Of a stretch of DNA of 64,000 bases, positions 35,266 to 45,611 are shown one piece after another. The position numbers and the translations under genes are program-made. Location: the NCBI RefSeq assembly GCF_000485595.1, contig NW_014577077.1:690852-754851 (forward strand), in the 5' to 3' direction. Origin of the DNA: Priapulus caudatus. Lineage: Eukaryota; Priapulida; Priapulimorpha; Priapulimorphida; Priapulidae. The stretch's first letter is position 1; each line of letters begins with the position of its first letter. Under the pieces are notes generated by a model. The model did no database searches and was not told the origin of the DNA. It saw only the letters and a program-made list of their open reading frames with translations.

Positions 35266-37732
35266 GATGGGCAAGAAAGGGGAGCGCAGGCTCTGGAGGA
35301 TTGGACGGGATAAGGAGACAGACGATAGCCCGGTCGCAGACAGGGTGTGATGGCATGACTGAGCGAGACGGATGGAGGGGTCCTGTGTATGATGGACTGG
35401 TGGTTTTGGTGGATCTTGCGTACCGCGAGAGCGTGGGTATGGTAGTCACTACAAGGGGAGTTTCCTATCGAGCACCGTCTGTGGGCCGATGATCTGCTGA
35501 GGCTGCGGCCCCGAACGACTTAAATTTTTAGTTCATTTTGAAATTGGTACAATGCTCACAATCGATATAGAGATTGGCATTTTTTTTGGAAATGGTAAAG
35601 ACTATTTCATACTTAGATGTGGTCGGTTCGTCGCAAGGGGTTGTGGGTGCGTAATGAAAACATTGTCTGAATTATGGACTAGGGGGGCGATGGTTGTGTT
35701 GCTTTCTGGAAATAAATGTGTGACAAAAATAATGACCATGGGCTATTTTGTGGAATATATGTGAAAATTTTGGGACGATGCATGAATCCATTCGAGCATA
35801 AATGCATTTTTTCAGGTAAATTGAATCTTTTTCTATAGGTAGTTTGTGTTGTTAATAGAGTGGTGGTTTAGTTATTCCGCTATTGGCGGTCGTGTTTTGT
35901 ATACCGCGTTGCATTTGGTTTAATCTTGATCGACAATACTGAACGAAGGTTAGGCGATTTATTTGTGATAAGACTGTTCGACTAGAGATGGGGCGGTCAT
36001 GTCGGGTCTGTGGATGACTCTCATACGGTGGACCGCGGGAAGTTCGTCGTGGCCGAAGCTGTACGCAATGGTGGTAAACAGTTGTATGTTTCGTGATCAG
36101 GCGGCCGGCGCGGCTCCACTCCTTTCGCCAGAAAACCTATCTGGTTCCCGGAGCGCTTCTGCTGGTGGGGCGGCGCTGCAGCCGCACGGTACGGACCCCT
36201 TCCATAAGCTTTCCCGCCCTACCTAACAGGTTGGCAAAGGAAGGGCATCCTGCTGTAAAAATCGCCACAACACAAAAAATGACTAGTCATAATCAAAGAA
36301 TTGACCCTCATAACTGCTCTGTGTGGAGAGGGCGTCTTCGAGGAAGACAAGTCAGACAGGCCACACCGTCGGTAGAGGTTAATTCAGGCCTGGATAATCA
36401 AAACTAGGATGTTGAAAAAAAATTTATGTAGAACACCTAGGCACACAAATCTAAGTTAATTCTCTGTATATATGTATTTTCAATATTACCATATCTTGAC
36501 AATGCAGGCAATGCATATAAAGTATGATGACATTGTTATGAATGTTTACAAAGTGTAGATAGATAAGATCGACAGTAGACAGAAATTCTAACTGTTTAAT
36601 AAAATATCCACTTACTATCTATAAAAATGTACTTAGTTTACTAATGAAGCTTCATTTAAACACTGTTAATGCGTATCTGTAGCAAGAAATAGTACAGTTC
36701 TGTTGCTTTCTACCATGTCTACTGAGTATTTGGTATTACCAAGGTGGCCACTCAGGACCCGTTATGAAAAAACGGCTTCGTGTCTTATGTGTTATATCAG
36801 CATTACTCAGAATAGATATTTAGAACGTGCAGATGAGCAATACGCTCACTACATAACTATGCTCATAATAGGCATGCCTAAATCAGAAAATAACTGTAAA
36901 GCATTGATATGACCCAATGATTCAGAATAGGTAAAATTCTGCTTCTGCTATTTGCGAGTGCAGCAACCCAATCATTGCCAGAATGCAGATTCAGTAGTCA
37001 GATTCATCATTGCAAGGGATCATCAAAAAAATCATACAGCCTATTAGATGATATCAATAGAAAAATATAAATTATTGATTGGTGTTTGCAAGAAAAACAA
37101 CTTTTCTACTCAGAAATGTTGGTCAAAAGAAGGTAGACGAAACAAACGTTTGCAGACGTTTTTAACGGCAATTCTATATTATATGATAAACATACACACA
37201 TTACAATTGGTTTCCCTGAGTAGTATAGAGCCTTTAGAGCTTTGCCTGAGACAAGTATCTAGTATTATTTATGTTTCCAACATATAGCAAAGCTACTGAT
37301 ACAGTATATATGCACTAATTGTAAGATGACAAGCATATGCGTCAACATTTGATTGTTGATTAACAAGACTTTCCTGAGTAAATGATTTAAGTATATACTA
37401 AATAAACAAATTCTAGTGGTGTTTTGACTATTAGAATGGTTAACATATGGCTATTAAAACAATTTGAATGCTTGTTACACATCTTGCTCACTAATGAGCC
37501 GACCTCTCTGACCCGGGCATCAGCAACCACCAGCGCCATGTTCAAGCTTTGCCTAACAAGTCGCCGCAAGACTGGCCGTATTTACTTGATTGTACACATG
37601 ACAAAAGTTGATCATTTTTATGCCAAGTAAAAAAGATTTTTGATCAAATACGACCCATTTGCTTGCATGACCAGTTGCAATGACAGGAAAATGTGATCAG
37701 TGAAAAATTACATTGTTGACACACGGTTTTAG
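35266..37732 (+). other. Gene-poor unique sequence
   Basis: No supported exon. 36000-36240 has GC-richer short open frames without recognisable motif. 36230-36410 (AAGGGCATCCTGCTGTAAAA...) may be the tail of an old retrotransposon. The remainder is AT-rich. Confidence 0.35.
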
Positions 37733-37901
37733 AGTACATTGGATTTTCCCGATAATGCTGAGGTAGAACAAGACCAGACTGGACCTGACGGCCATATTGA
37801 CGACAGTAATCCATTATACAGTTATTCTTACATGATATACGAAAATTATGGCAATCATATGGAGAGAGAATGCCTAAAACCCATTGCACTTGAAGGCAGT
37901 T
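37733..37901 (+). CDS. Candidate exon of an unidentified gene
   Basis: 169 bp, open, with a good acceptor (ACGGTTTTAG) and donor (GTAAGT). It reads LDFPDNAEVEQDQTGPDG, then NPLYSYSYMIYENYGN, then ECLKPIALEG: acidic, Tyr-rich and protein-like. I do not recognise it. A second acidic/basic open stretch at about 38050-38140 (DDDDDVDGLPTISIAHE) may be another exon, but the phases do not join simply. It could belong to a gene nested in, or overlapping, the CENP-O 3' region. Confidence 0.3.
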
Positions 37902-38209
37902 GTAAGTATCATTTACCACTCACTCCCTTACTCCCACAACACACGCACAAAGATACAATTCAACTACTGTGTACACATAATGAACTCTTATGCACTTAAA
38001 TCTGACAGGACCAACGCATACCAAGCTTAGTTTAGAATTGGTTATTCTCTTGATGATGATGATGATGTCGATGGGTTACCAACTATCTCAATAGCGCACG
38101 AGAGAGAAGGGGAAGAAAATGATAGAAAGAGCAAAAGAAAATTGGGTGAGAGAGACCGATCGAGAGAGGGGGTTGAAGGAGAGAGGGATAGGGGGGAGAA
38201 TGAGAGAGA

Positions 38210-38222
38210 GATAGCAAGACAA

Positions 38223-38307
<85 letters not shown>

Positions 38308-38443
38308 AGAGAGAAGAACGAAAACGAAAAAGAAAGAGACGACGGACGACGAGAGAGGACGGCGCGCGACGACGACGACGACGCCGACGACGACGACACG
38401 ACACACACACACACACGAGAGAGAGAGAGAGAGAGAGAGAGAG
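38210..38443. repeat. (CA)n, (CGA)n and (GA)n microsatellites
   Basis: CACGCACG then a (CA)n run (about 38240-38304), GACGAC repeats, a further CA run, and GA repeats that run into the assembly gap. Open frames across it are artefacts. Confidence 0.95.
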
Positions 38444-38453
38444 NNNNNNNNNN
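38444..38453. other. Assembly gap (10 N)
   Basis: Ten N directly after a (GA)n run: a scaffold join of unknown true size. Confidence 1.
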
Positions 38454-38817
38454 GGAGGCAGAAGAAAGGGGGGGGGGCACAGACTCGCCCAGCCTATCAG
38501 AGAACAGGTGCCCATTTCAGACATCAACAATCACAGAGGCGAGCTAACGTAAGTTATTGCCAACTTGTTTATAGAGAGACGCAAAACACACATCAATAGG
38601 TGTGCTGACAACATACCGACTGACTACAGAGAGCTACGCCGTGCCCTCCAGAAACGTAATGATGGATTTACTCGCAAAAATTATAAAAATCCGAATTTAC
38701 GATACTGATATGGACACGACTGTGTGATGCCTAGGCACACATAAATAACTCGTATACCAATCAGCACCCCTACATGTGACCGCTTCTAGTAAAATCATGA
38801 TATTACTCACGGATAAC

Positions 38818-38990
38818 AGAACCTCCGTGAAATTACTCATCAGTCATGAGTTCCAGTAATTCCAGGAACGCATTCACAAACTTCAGCAACTCCATAAAAA
38901 TATTCACAAATTTCACAAATTCTGTGTAATCAATCACGAATTCCAGTAATTCTGTGAATGCACTCGTGGATTCTACTGATTCCATCACCA
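38818..38990. repeat. Minisatellite, 30-bp period, about 6 degenerate units
   Basis: Units like AATTCCAGTAATTCTGTGAA followed by TGCACTCACA. One frame is nearly open because 30 is a multiple of 3, but a stop near 38927 and the lack of splice context argue against coding. Confidence 0.75.
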
Positions 38991-39364
38991 CCACAATTCC
39001 ACAGTACTAGCTACACGGTAATAATGCAACACACTTGCAACAAAGTGCTTCAGTCCCAAGTGCCAAGCCGCCAGCCATTTCCTTATCACAAACTAAAAGT
39101 AGTGGCATATTTGTGCTGGAGCCCTCTACTCTGCCAACCGTGTAAACCAGTAAGAAACTGCAGCGCTCCGAGGGCGTGCACTAGCAGCACACATCTTAAC
39201 ATGTAACGTTTTACACTGATGGCAGCGTACTGGAAATCACGAGTATTCAGCTTCTTAATACCTGGGTTGTGACACACAACTGGCTCCCAAGGGGCTTCCA
39301 AATGACTTTCACAAGTTCCTTTGTTGACTCACAGTGGCTGAAGCCATGGGTATACAAACTAGCG

Positions 39365-39710
39365 CTGCGACCAAAATTTCAGTCAAAATGCTATTCTCAC
39401 AATCGGAATTCGCGTCATTGAACTACCAATATGACAAGATTCTGGATTTTTGGCTTAGCCACACGGCCAGAATTTAGGTCATTGAGCTAGTCTCACAACC
39501 AGAAGATGGGTTGCGAGCTCTAGTCACACGACCAGTATTTGGGTTGCTGAGTAGCACCACGCCCCAAATCCTGGCAGGTAACCCTTACGACCACAATTTT
39601 CCTTCATTGACTAGCTCGACGACCAATATTTGGGTTGCTGAGATAACTTCAACACCAGAATTTTGAATCAATTGGCTAGCCCCATGAACGGAATTTCAGT
39701 GGAAACCGAC
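39365..39710. repeat. Minisatellite, about 40-45 bp period, about 8 degenerate units
   Basis: Units like ACACGACCAGAATTTGGGTC followed by ATTGAGCTAGTC, strongly diverged from each other. Confidence 0.7.
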
Positions 39711-41584
39711 TAGAGAACCTTACAATGAATCTCGAAAAAGAGCCAGCTCACACACTTGATGCTAATACTAAGAGCTAACATGCAGATTATTACAAAAACG
39801 GTCACAGTGACAATTTAGTTTAATCTAGAGGTAGTCCGTGTAGTACATGCTCACGACGATTGAGGTAGCATTTCAATGGAATACAAAAAAATACTCAATG
39901 CAAATCACCTGAGGTACCTTAGTAACTGTAACACTTGCTGTGCCTTTGACACAACCCTAATAAATAACCCGCAGTGCCGCACACCGACGAAATTTCTCCA
40001 TCCTCCACGCTACAACTACACAAAAATTCTGCTTGATTTCTAAAACTGATCCCCTTGCTGGTGTCATGACAAGCAGCCCGTCTAAAACGGGTAGAGACAC
40101 CAGTGTTCAAAGAACGCACTGCAATCCAGTCCCGTGTACGCGTCTACAAAAATACGAACGTGGGCAAACTGCACCGGAGAATTTGTTCGTAGTACCTCAC
40201 ATTTGTGCAGCAATCAAATAGCACTACGCGCAATAAGCTACACCGGCAGCACTGCATGTATGTTTTTACATCACGTAGCATGCGAAAAGACCAATGCCAG
40301 ACAATGTAAAAGCAATGGCGAACCGTGCCCGCCCTACACAATCAAGTTTTCTGTCAGTGAGTCCATAGGCAAACGATCTACCTTGTGGGACGCTGACTGC
40401 TATCCTGTCACCAGACACACTGAAAGTGGTAAACACCTTCACATATTGTGCATGCGATTGTAAAAAATTTAACCCAAGGAGCGAATTATTTGAGAAATTC
40501 AAAATGACTTTCCTACCCGCTATCGATAACTAAAAATAATGTATATATAGATATGTAAATATACGTACGTGCATGTAGTACGTTTTAACTAGCACAAAAT
40601 GAACAAGTAACCTTAATTATTGTATCATCATATAATATTGAAATCTGCATGCACTTAGTAATCATGAGCCATCACAAGCAGTATAGATATATTTGTTTAA
40701 CTTTCGTAATAACTCATTTAGCATGAACACAGCTAAAAAGTAGATAACTGAACTCTATATTGATGGTCTCTACAGGCTAATCATCACACGTATACAGATG
40801 ATCTCTTCTAGTTCTGTATTTAAATACGATTACACAAGCCAAGGGAACAATTCCAGTAACAATTTTTTTATGTGACAGCTTCTAGGAAACCAACAGCAGG
40901 ACCAGCTACACTTACTGGCACACCCATTATGCAGTAACAGGAATATAGATGAAGTCGTTTGCTATATAGTGACAAACTACTAACGAAATTACCACAATAT
41001 TAAAGTGATAAATTGCTCAAAACTCCCAATATATGCTATAACATACGACTGGCCGACAATAATGCACAAAATCACATTACAGTGATATATAATAACAGTT
41101 ATAAGTAAGGAAACCCGTTATTTTAGCGATCCGATTGCACACAGTAAACCTCAAATATATAATTTTATATATGTGTGTATATAATTAATTATGTATACAT
41201 GTATATAGACATAGGTAACATATAGGTAATAAAACAACAGAGAATTGGAGTGCATTTGACACACAGAAATACCCGCAATGTTTATGTGGCTTCAACCTGA
41301 ACTGTGCTCGGAGTCATATCACAACAACTGTTTAACAAGTGTGATGAACGAGCGCGCAAGCACGCACACGCTACTGACACAATGCACAGCAACAGGTTAC
41401 AATTAAGTTAGACGACCTACACACTTGCAAAAAACGGTGCACACAGAAACCGAGCAACAAATGACGTAAGCTGTTACGCATTCACACCTTCAGGTGTCGG
41501 CACAGTAGAGCCAGACTTAGGCAGTTGGAGACAAAATGAGACAGTAGATCCAGCAGTCATCTGTCACCTCTCCACATGGACGCA
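39711..41584. other. AT-rich unique sequence
   Basis: No exon recognised. GAGGTAG occurs at 39828-39834 and TGAGGTAG at 39861-39868, which read as let-7 seed sites (CTACCTC, CTACCTCA) on the minus strand. TA-rich runs near 41160-41230. Confidence 0.4.
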
Positions 41585-41618
41585 GTTTTGCCACCAGGTG
41601 GCAGCACAGTGTAGAACA

Positions 41619-41640
41619 GAGGTAGCACATTGTATACATA
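41619..41640 (-). promoter_or_regulatory. Possible let-7 complementary site 1
   Basis: The plus strand reads GAGGTAG, five bases, then TTGTATA in register (let-7 positions 2-8 and 13-19). A minus-strand RNA would carry TATACAA....CTACCTC, the seed-plus-3' pairing layout known from lin-41 sites. Position 9 would be a G:U wobble. Confidence 0.45.
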
Positions 41641-41843
41641 TCAATGTTTGGCATGCACAGCATTCTCACCAGGTGGCAGCACAGTCTAAAACACAGTTTG
41701 CACGTATTATAATAACATTTGGTATAGAGTGTTGCCACCAGGTAGCAGTACAGTATCAAACAAAGGTAACACAAAGTAGGAATTATAACAACGTCTAGGA
41801 TGCCCACCTGCATTGTCACTAAGTGACAGCACAGCATGGAACA

Positions 41844-41865
41844 GAGGTAGCAGGTTTTAATGCAT
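41844..41865 (-). promoter_or_regulatory. Possible let-7 complementary site 2
   Basis: The plus strand reads GAGGTAGCAGGTT, matching let-7 positions 2-14 except position 9, where the minus-strand RNA would give a G:U wobble. This is near-continuous pairing over 13 positions. Confidence 0.45.
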
Positions 41866-41919
41866 GATAATGTTTGACACGCACAGTGTTACCACCATGA
41901 GTCAGTATGGCATTGAAAG

Positions 41920-41926
41920 GAGGTAG
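41920..41926 (-). promoter_or_regulatory. Possible let-7 seed site 3
   Basis: GAGGTAG on plus (CTACCTC on minus) in the fifth array unit, with little 3' pairing. Confidence 0.3.
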
Positions 41927-42461
41927 AATATCGCCTGTGTTATGACACCCGTTACACACATTGCTGCCACCTAGTGGCAGCACAGCATGGAACAGATGCA
42001 GGATGCATGCAATACAACGACATTCGGCACATGCGGAGGAGCCATTAAAGTGCCAATGTAGTTTCAGAAGCACTGTGCGATGCTCATCGCAACAACAACA
42101 CTGATAAATGACTTCTCACACACTACTCTCTCAAAAGTGCAGCATCTGGTATCTTGTGCCCTTTCACTTACTTTACTAGCACACATTGTTGTTACACCAA
42201 GCACCATCAACACTATCCACACCACGTACAACGAACATTCCTTCGAAAAGGTTCCTGATACCATCCCTATGCCTTCCACTGTTTCGGTGCGTATGTGAAC
42301 ACATTTGGGACTAACAGGGTTTACTAGAATCCCACCACTCCACCACAAAGTCACCGCAGTGGACGTGAGATGAGCGCTGTCGCTCTGCGGCACTTGTTTA
42401 AATATTATTCCGTAATATGCACGTATATACTTATGTAATTACTTATATAATTAACTTGCAG

Positions 42462-42559
42462 GTAGAGAACACTCCTTAAAGGTCAGCACAGATGACTGCG
42501 AGTACTTCAAGAAAATGATTCTTCCGAGAGCAGTTGATTCCATGTTAACACATATGTAG
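42462..42559 (+). CDS. CENPO: CENP-O homologue, terminal exon, copy 2 (better reading)
   Basis: Acceptor TTGCAG. It enters in phase 1, reads REHSLKVSTDDC, then EYFKKMILPRAVDSMLTHM, and stops at TAG (42557-42559). The final helix-like tail (E-x-F-x-x-x-x-L...V-x-x-M-L) agrees better with the CENP-O C-terminus than the tail at 31608-31744. This is probably the correct 3' end of the gene, facing lin-41 tail to tail with 3.05 kb between the stop codons. Confidence 0.6.
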
Positions 42560-42724
42560 AGAATATGCAAAAACTGTTCATCATATAATTGAATGACAGC
42601 AAGAATATATATTTAGAACAACGTTAACTGTTGGTCATTTTTACTATCAATGTTCGTATAGATAGGGGCATGTAGTAATTTATTTTAATACAATTATGCC
42701 AATTATACATATAATATTTGAAGA

Positions 42725-43015
42725 GATGCTTTCGTGGCTTAGTGATTAGGCCACGTATACTGTCCACTGAAGGCTGAGTTCAATCCCCGGCCGGGGCAGT
42801 GAATTTTTCTCAAGGTGTAAAAACCTGGCTCTCAACATTGGAGACTGTGAATCTCCCGTGGCTCGGATGACCACGTAAAATGGCGGTCCCGTCTCCAGTA
42901 ATACGAAAGGCCAACGGGGACGTAAAAGAACCACTGAGGGCGCAAAAACAAACTCTGGCTGTGACCACACTCAGTGACATTCAGTGCCATTCGCTATAGC
43001 TATATAGCGCTGTTG
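42725..43015 (+). mobile_element. tRNA-derived SINE (copy 2)
   Basis: Same A-box (TGGCTTAGTGATTAGG) and B-box (GAGTTCAATCC) as 31870-32150, with independent one-base indels. Confidence 0.7.
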
Positions 43016-43527
43016 GCGGACAGTTTACCCCTGATCTGTAATAGTCCGGGAGCTAGAAGGGTCCACCGTGCACCCCCCCCACAAACCTCCGAACCAATAT
43101 TTTTCTGAAGCCCCATGACGCCCTGATCACGAAAATAAATGTTAACATTGCGTAAGTTGGGACGAACTTCCGGTTATGACGTCATCAAGATGGCCGCCAT
43201 AGTGAAATTTACCAAAAATCATAAAATCGTTATTTTTCGATCAAATTAAACAAATGAGGTATCAAAATGACCGCAATAGAATAACAAACAGATATATTAA
43301 CAAAACAAACTACTACAAAAAGATTCATTTCCAGAAAAATGAATTTATGTCGATTTTGATTTCAATTTTTTGGTCAAATTTCTTTCAGAAAGCAAACAAC
43401 CATAGTCATGATTCAGAAATGGTTTATTCACACTATTGAGAACGACCACACACTATTTTGTTCATATCATGTGTATCACAACTGTTAAAATATCAACAGT
43501 CATATCAACAATAATTGCCGTTTCTGT

Positions 43528-44106
43528 AAGTAGATAATAGGGAAGGAGTGTGACTTTAATAAACAAGGAAAATTCGTCATTTACTAGCCTTAGAATACCT
43601 ACGATTTACTACGTGCAACTCACCAACTTGAGCTCAAATCGTACACACTGTACATTCGCCTAGCATCGTGCGAAATCATTTCCTCGTATACACCCGCAAT
43701 CCGGAGATACAGACTAAAACGTACGACACGATTTTTCATTATGTTGCCAGCAAACTGAATGTATAAACCGCCTAAATTGAAACAAAAGGCAGCTCTTGCG
43801 CACTTGCTCCCTCGGCGATGCGGTGTGGCTCGCTAGTAACTGCCTTTTGTTTCAATTTAGGTGGTTTATACATTCAGTTTGCTGGCAACATAATGGGAAA
43901 TCGTGTCGTACGTTTTAGTCTGTATCTCCGGATTGCGGGTGTATACGAGGAAAACGATTTCGCACGATGCTAGGCGAATGTACTGTGTACGATTTGAGCA
44001 CAAGTTGGTTGAGTTGCGCGTAGTAAATCGTAGGTATTCTAAAGCTAGTAAATGATGAATTTCCCTTGTTTATTGAAGTCACACTCCTTCCCTATTATCT
44101 ACTTCT
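43528..44106. mobile_element. Complete foldback MITE, about 580 bp
   Basis: Two arms of about 265 bp pair over almost their whole length around a centre near 43820. Ends are AAGTAGATAATAGGGAAGG and its complement CCTTCCCTATTATCTACTT. No coding sequence. Block C copy 1 lacks it at the same site, giving an empty-site comparison. Confidence 0.9.
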
Positions 44107-44112
44107 GATATA

Positions 44113-44886
44113 TATATCAAGAGCTCATAATAGAGAAGAGTATGACACCGTTTTAACAGCGTTTTCCATAGTTTTCAACTTGTAAATATTACAATGTTTG
44201 TTATATTCAAACTTTACCTTGTTTTTGTCTATGATTCTCCCTTAATTATGTGACACCACCAATTTACCTGAAAATCGTATGTGTTCTTCAAAAAAGTTAT
44301 TTGGATACAACATGGTTTCACACAGTTTTCCCAAATGTTGACATGTATTCGGCGCATGTTGATATGCGGCGGCAGCACCAGGTTGTAACTACGGGATGCT
44401 GGGGGCTGTTGGGGATATTAGGTAAGCACAGTAACAGCACTTGTTTCACTTCCTTATCATCTGGAACACGATGGCAACACAGCTAAAATCAGCTGCTAGC
44501 TCGCCGTGAGCACACATATATTTCTAGCACGCCGGAAACGCTACACGCTGAATACAATTCGATGCCTAATATCCCCAACAGCCCCCAGCGTTCCGTCATA
44601 GACAATAAAACACTAATCCGATAATAAACTTGCGCCGAATACATGCAAACATTTGGGAAAAATGTGTGAAACCGTGTCGTATTAAAAGAACTTTTTTGAA
44701 GAACACATACGATTTTCAGGTAAATTCATGGTGTCATATGATTAAGGGATAATCATAGACGAAAACAAGGTAAAGTTTGAATATATTTATTCACATATTG
44801 ATAGAATATTTACAAGTTGAAAGCTATGCAAAAAGCTGTTAAAATGGTGTCATACTCTTCTCTATTATAAGCTCTTGATATATATA
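44113..44886. mobile_element. Second foldback element, about 770 bp, in a TA-rich target
   Basis: Arms start ATATATCAAGAGCTCATAAT and end ATTATAAGCTCTTGATATAT. Complementarity runs inward to 44395-44421 and 44564-44590 (GGGGGCTGTTGGGGATATTAGG and its complement). Flanks are TATATA, consistent with a TA target site. It abuts the preceding MITE. Non-coding. Confidence 0.88.
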
Positions 44887-45611
44887 TATACACATATACA
44901 TATATAAACTGTAACCCGTTTGCGTTTTGAAGGTTAGTTTAAATTGCGAATGCAGAGCAGATACTGTTGAAATTGATAGCATTTTCAACCCTCCAGTTTC
45001 AACTATACCTGAGTGCAGACAGAAGGCGAGTGTGTCCCAACTAATTAATGAAACCCCACCATCTTGCACAGGTGCACACTACTTACCCAAGCAGACTTGT
45101 GCATGCTACCTGGATGTTTACAACACTACTGTTCAGTTTATTGCACTGCTGCTGAGGAAGGGGTGGTGAGAGAAATCACCATCATGTGACTGCCTTTGTG
45201 TTAAACACGTGGACGCTGCATAGCATACCTCGATACAAAACCATTGCAATCAACAGCTAGGCAGATATGCAGACACAATTGTAGCAGACTGTAAGGTACT
45301 TTAGGAACTTGATGTACAGTTAACATTTATTGCCAAAATTCTGGGCAGCTGCAATCCACACAGTGATCACGGTGCAATATTTCCGTATACTTGGACATGC
45401 TTGAAATGCTTGCGCAACTATTGCAGCTATTTTAAATTGACATTACCAGTATTACGATGAATGAGTGAGATGTAGCAAGGCAGGTGGTTGCCCGTGAGGA
45501 ACGAAAGTGTGCGTACCGATGCTTTACTGACAAAAATTATCACCATATTTGACATCACGGACATCGCGCACCTCCAGGAGCCCTGAGAGCCTCCAAACGG
45601 CAATCGTTTGC
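44887..45611 (-). other. Region just 3' of lin-41 (proximal 3' UTR candidate)
   Basis: No exon. Minus-strand AATAAA signals (TTTATT on plus) occur at about 45133 and 45326, so a short 3' UTR of about 300-500 nt is possible. A longer isoform would cross the foldback elements. Confidence 0.4.

Larger units (their letters stand above)
41585..41990 (-). repeat. Tandem array of about 75-bp units with CTCF-like and let-7-complementary motifs
   Basis: Six degenerate units start near 41591, 41666, 41735, 41816, 41892 and 41967. Each begins with a variant of CCACCAGGTGGCAGCACAGT, followed about 25 bp later by a variant of GAACAGAGGTAGCA. The first block fits the CTCF core consensus (exact in unit 1). 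The second, read on the minus strand, gives the let-7 seed match CTACCTC at 41619-41625, 41844-41850 and 41920-41926. No coding sequence. Confidence 0.8.
42230..43527 (+). repeat. Segmental repeat block C, copy 2
   Basis: Copy of 31360-32670. It is interrupted at its 3' end by the foldback MITE at 43528, right after ATTGCCGTTTCTGT. Confidence 0.85.

Noticed and set aside
32758-35449. Open frames of 400-470 codons on the minus strand (H-P-S-I-H-P repeats)
   Set aside because: They are translations of the (GGAT)n satellite, open in several frames at once; no splice or codon signal.
38042-38552. Open frames of up to 160 codons around the N gap
   Set aside because: They run through CA, GA and CGA microsatellites and through the N stretch itself.
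41619-41640. A let-7-like miRNA gene on the plus strand
   Set aside because: The sequence resembles the let-7 5' arm, but no complementary 3' arm lies within hairpin distance, and the pattern recurs as part of a tandem repeat.
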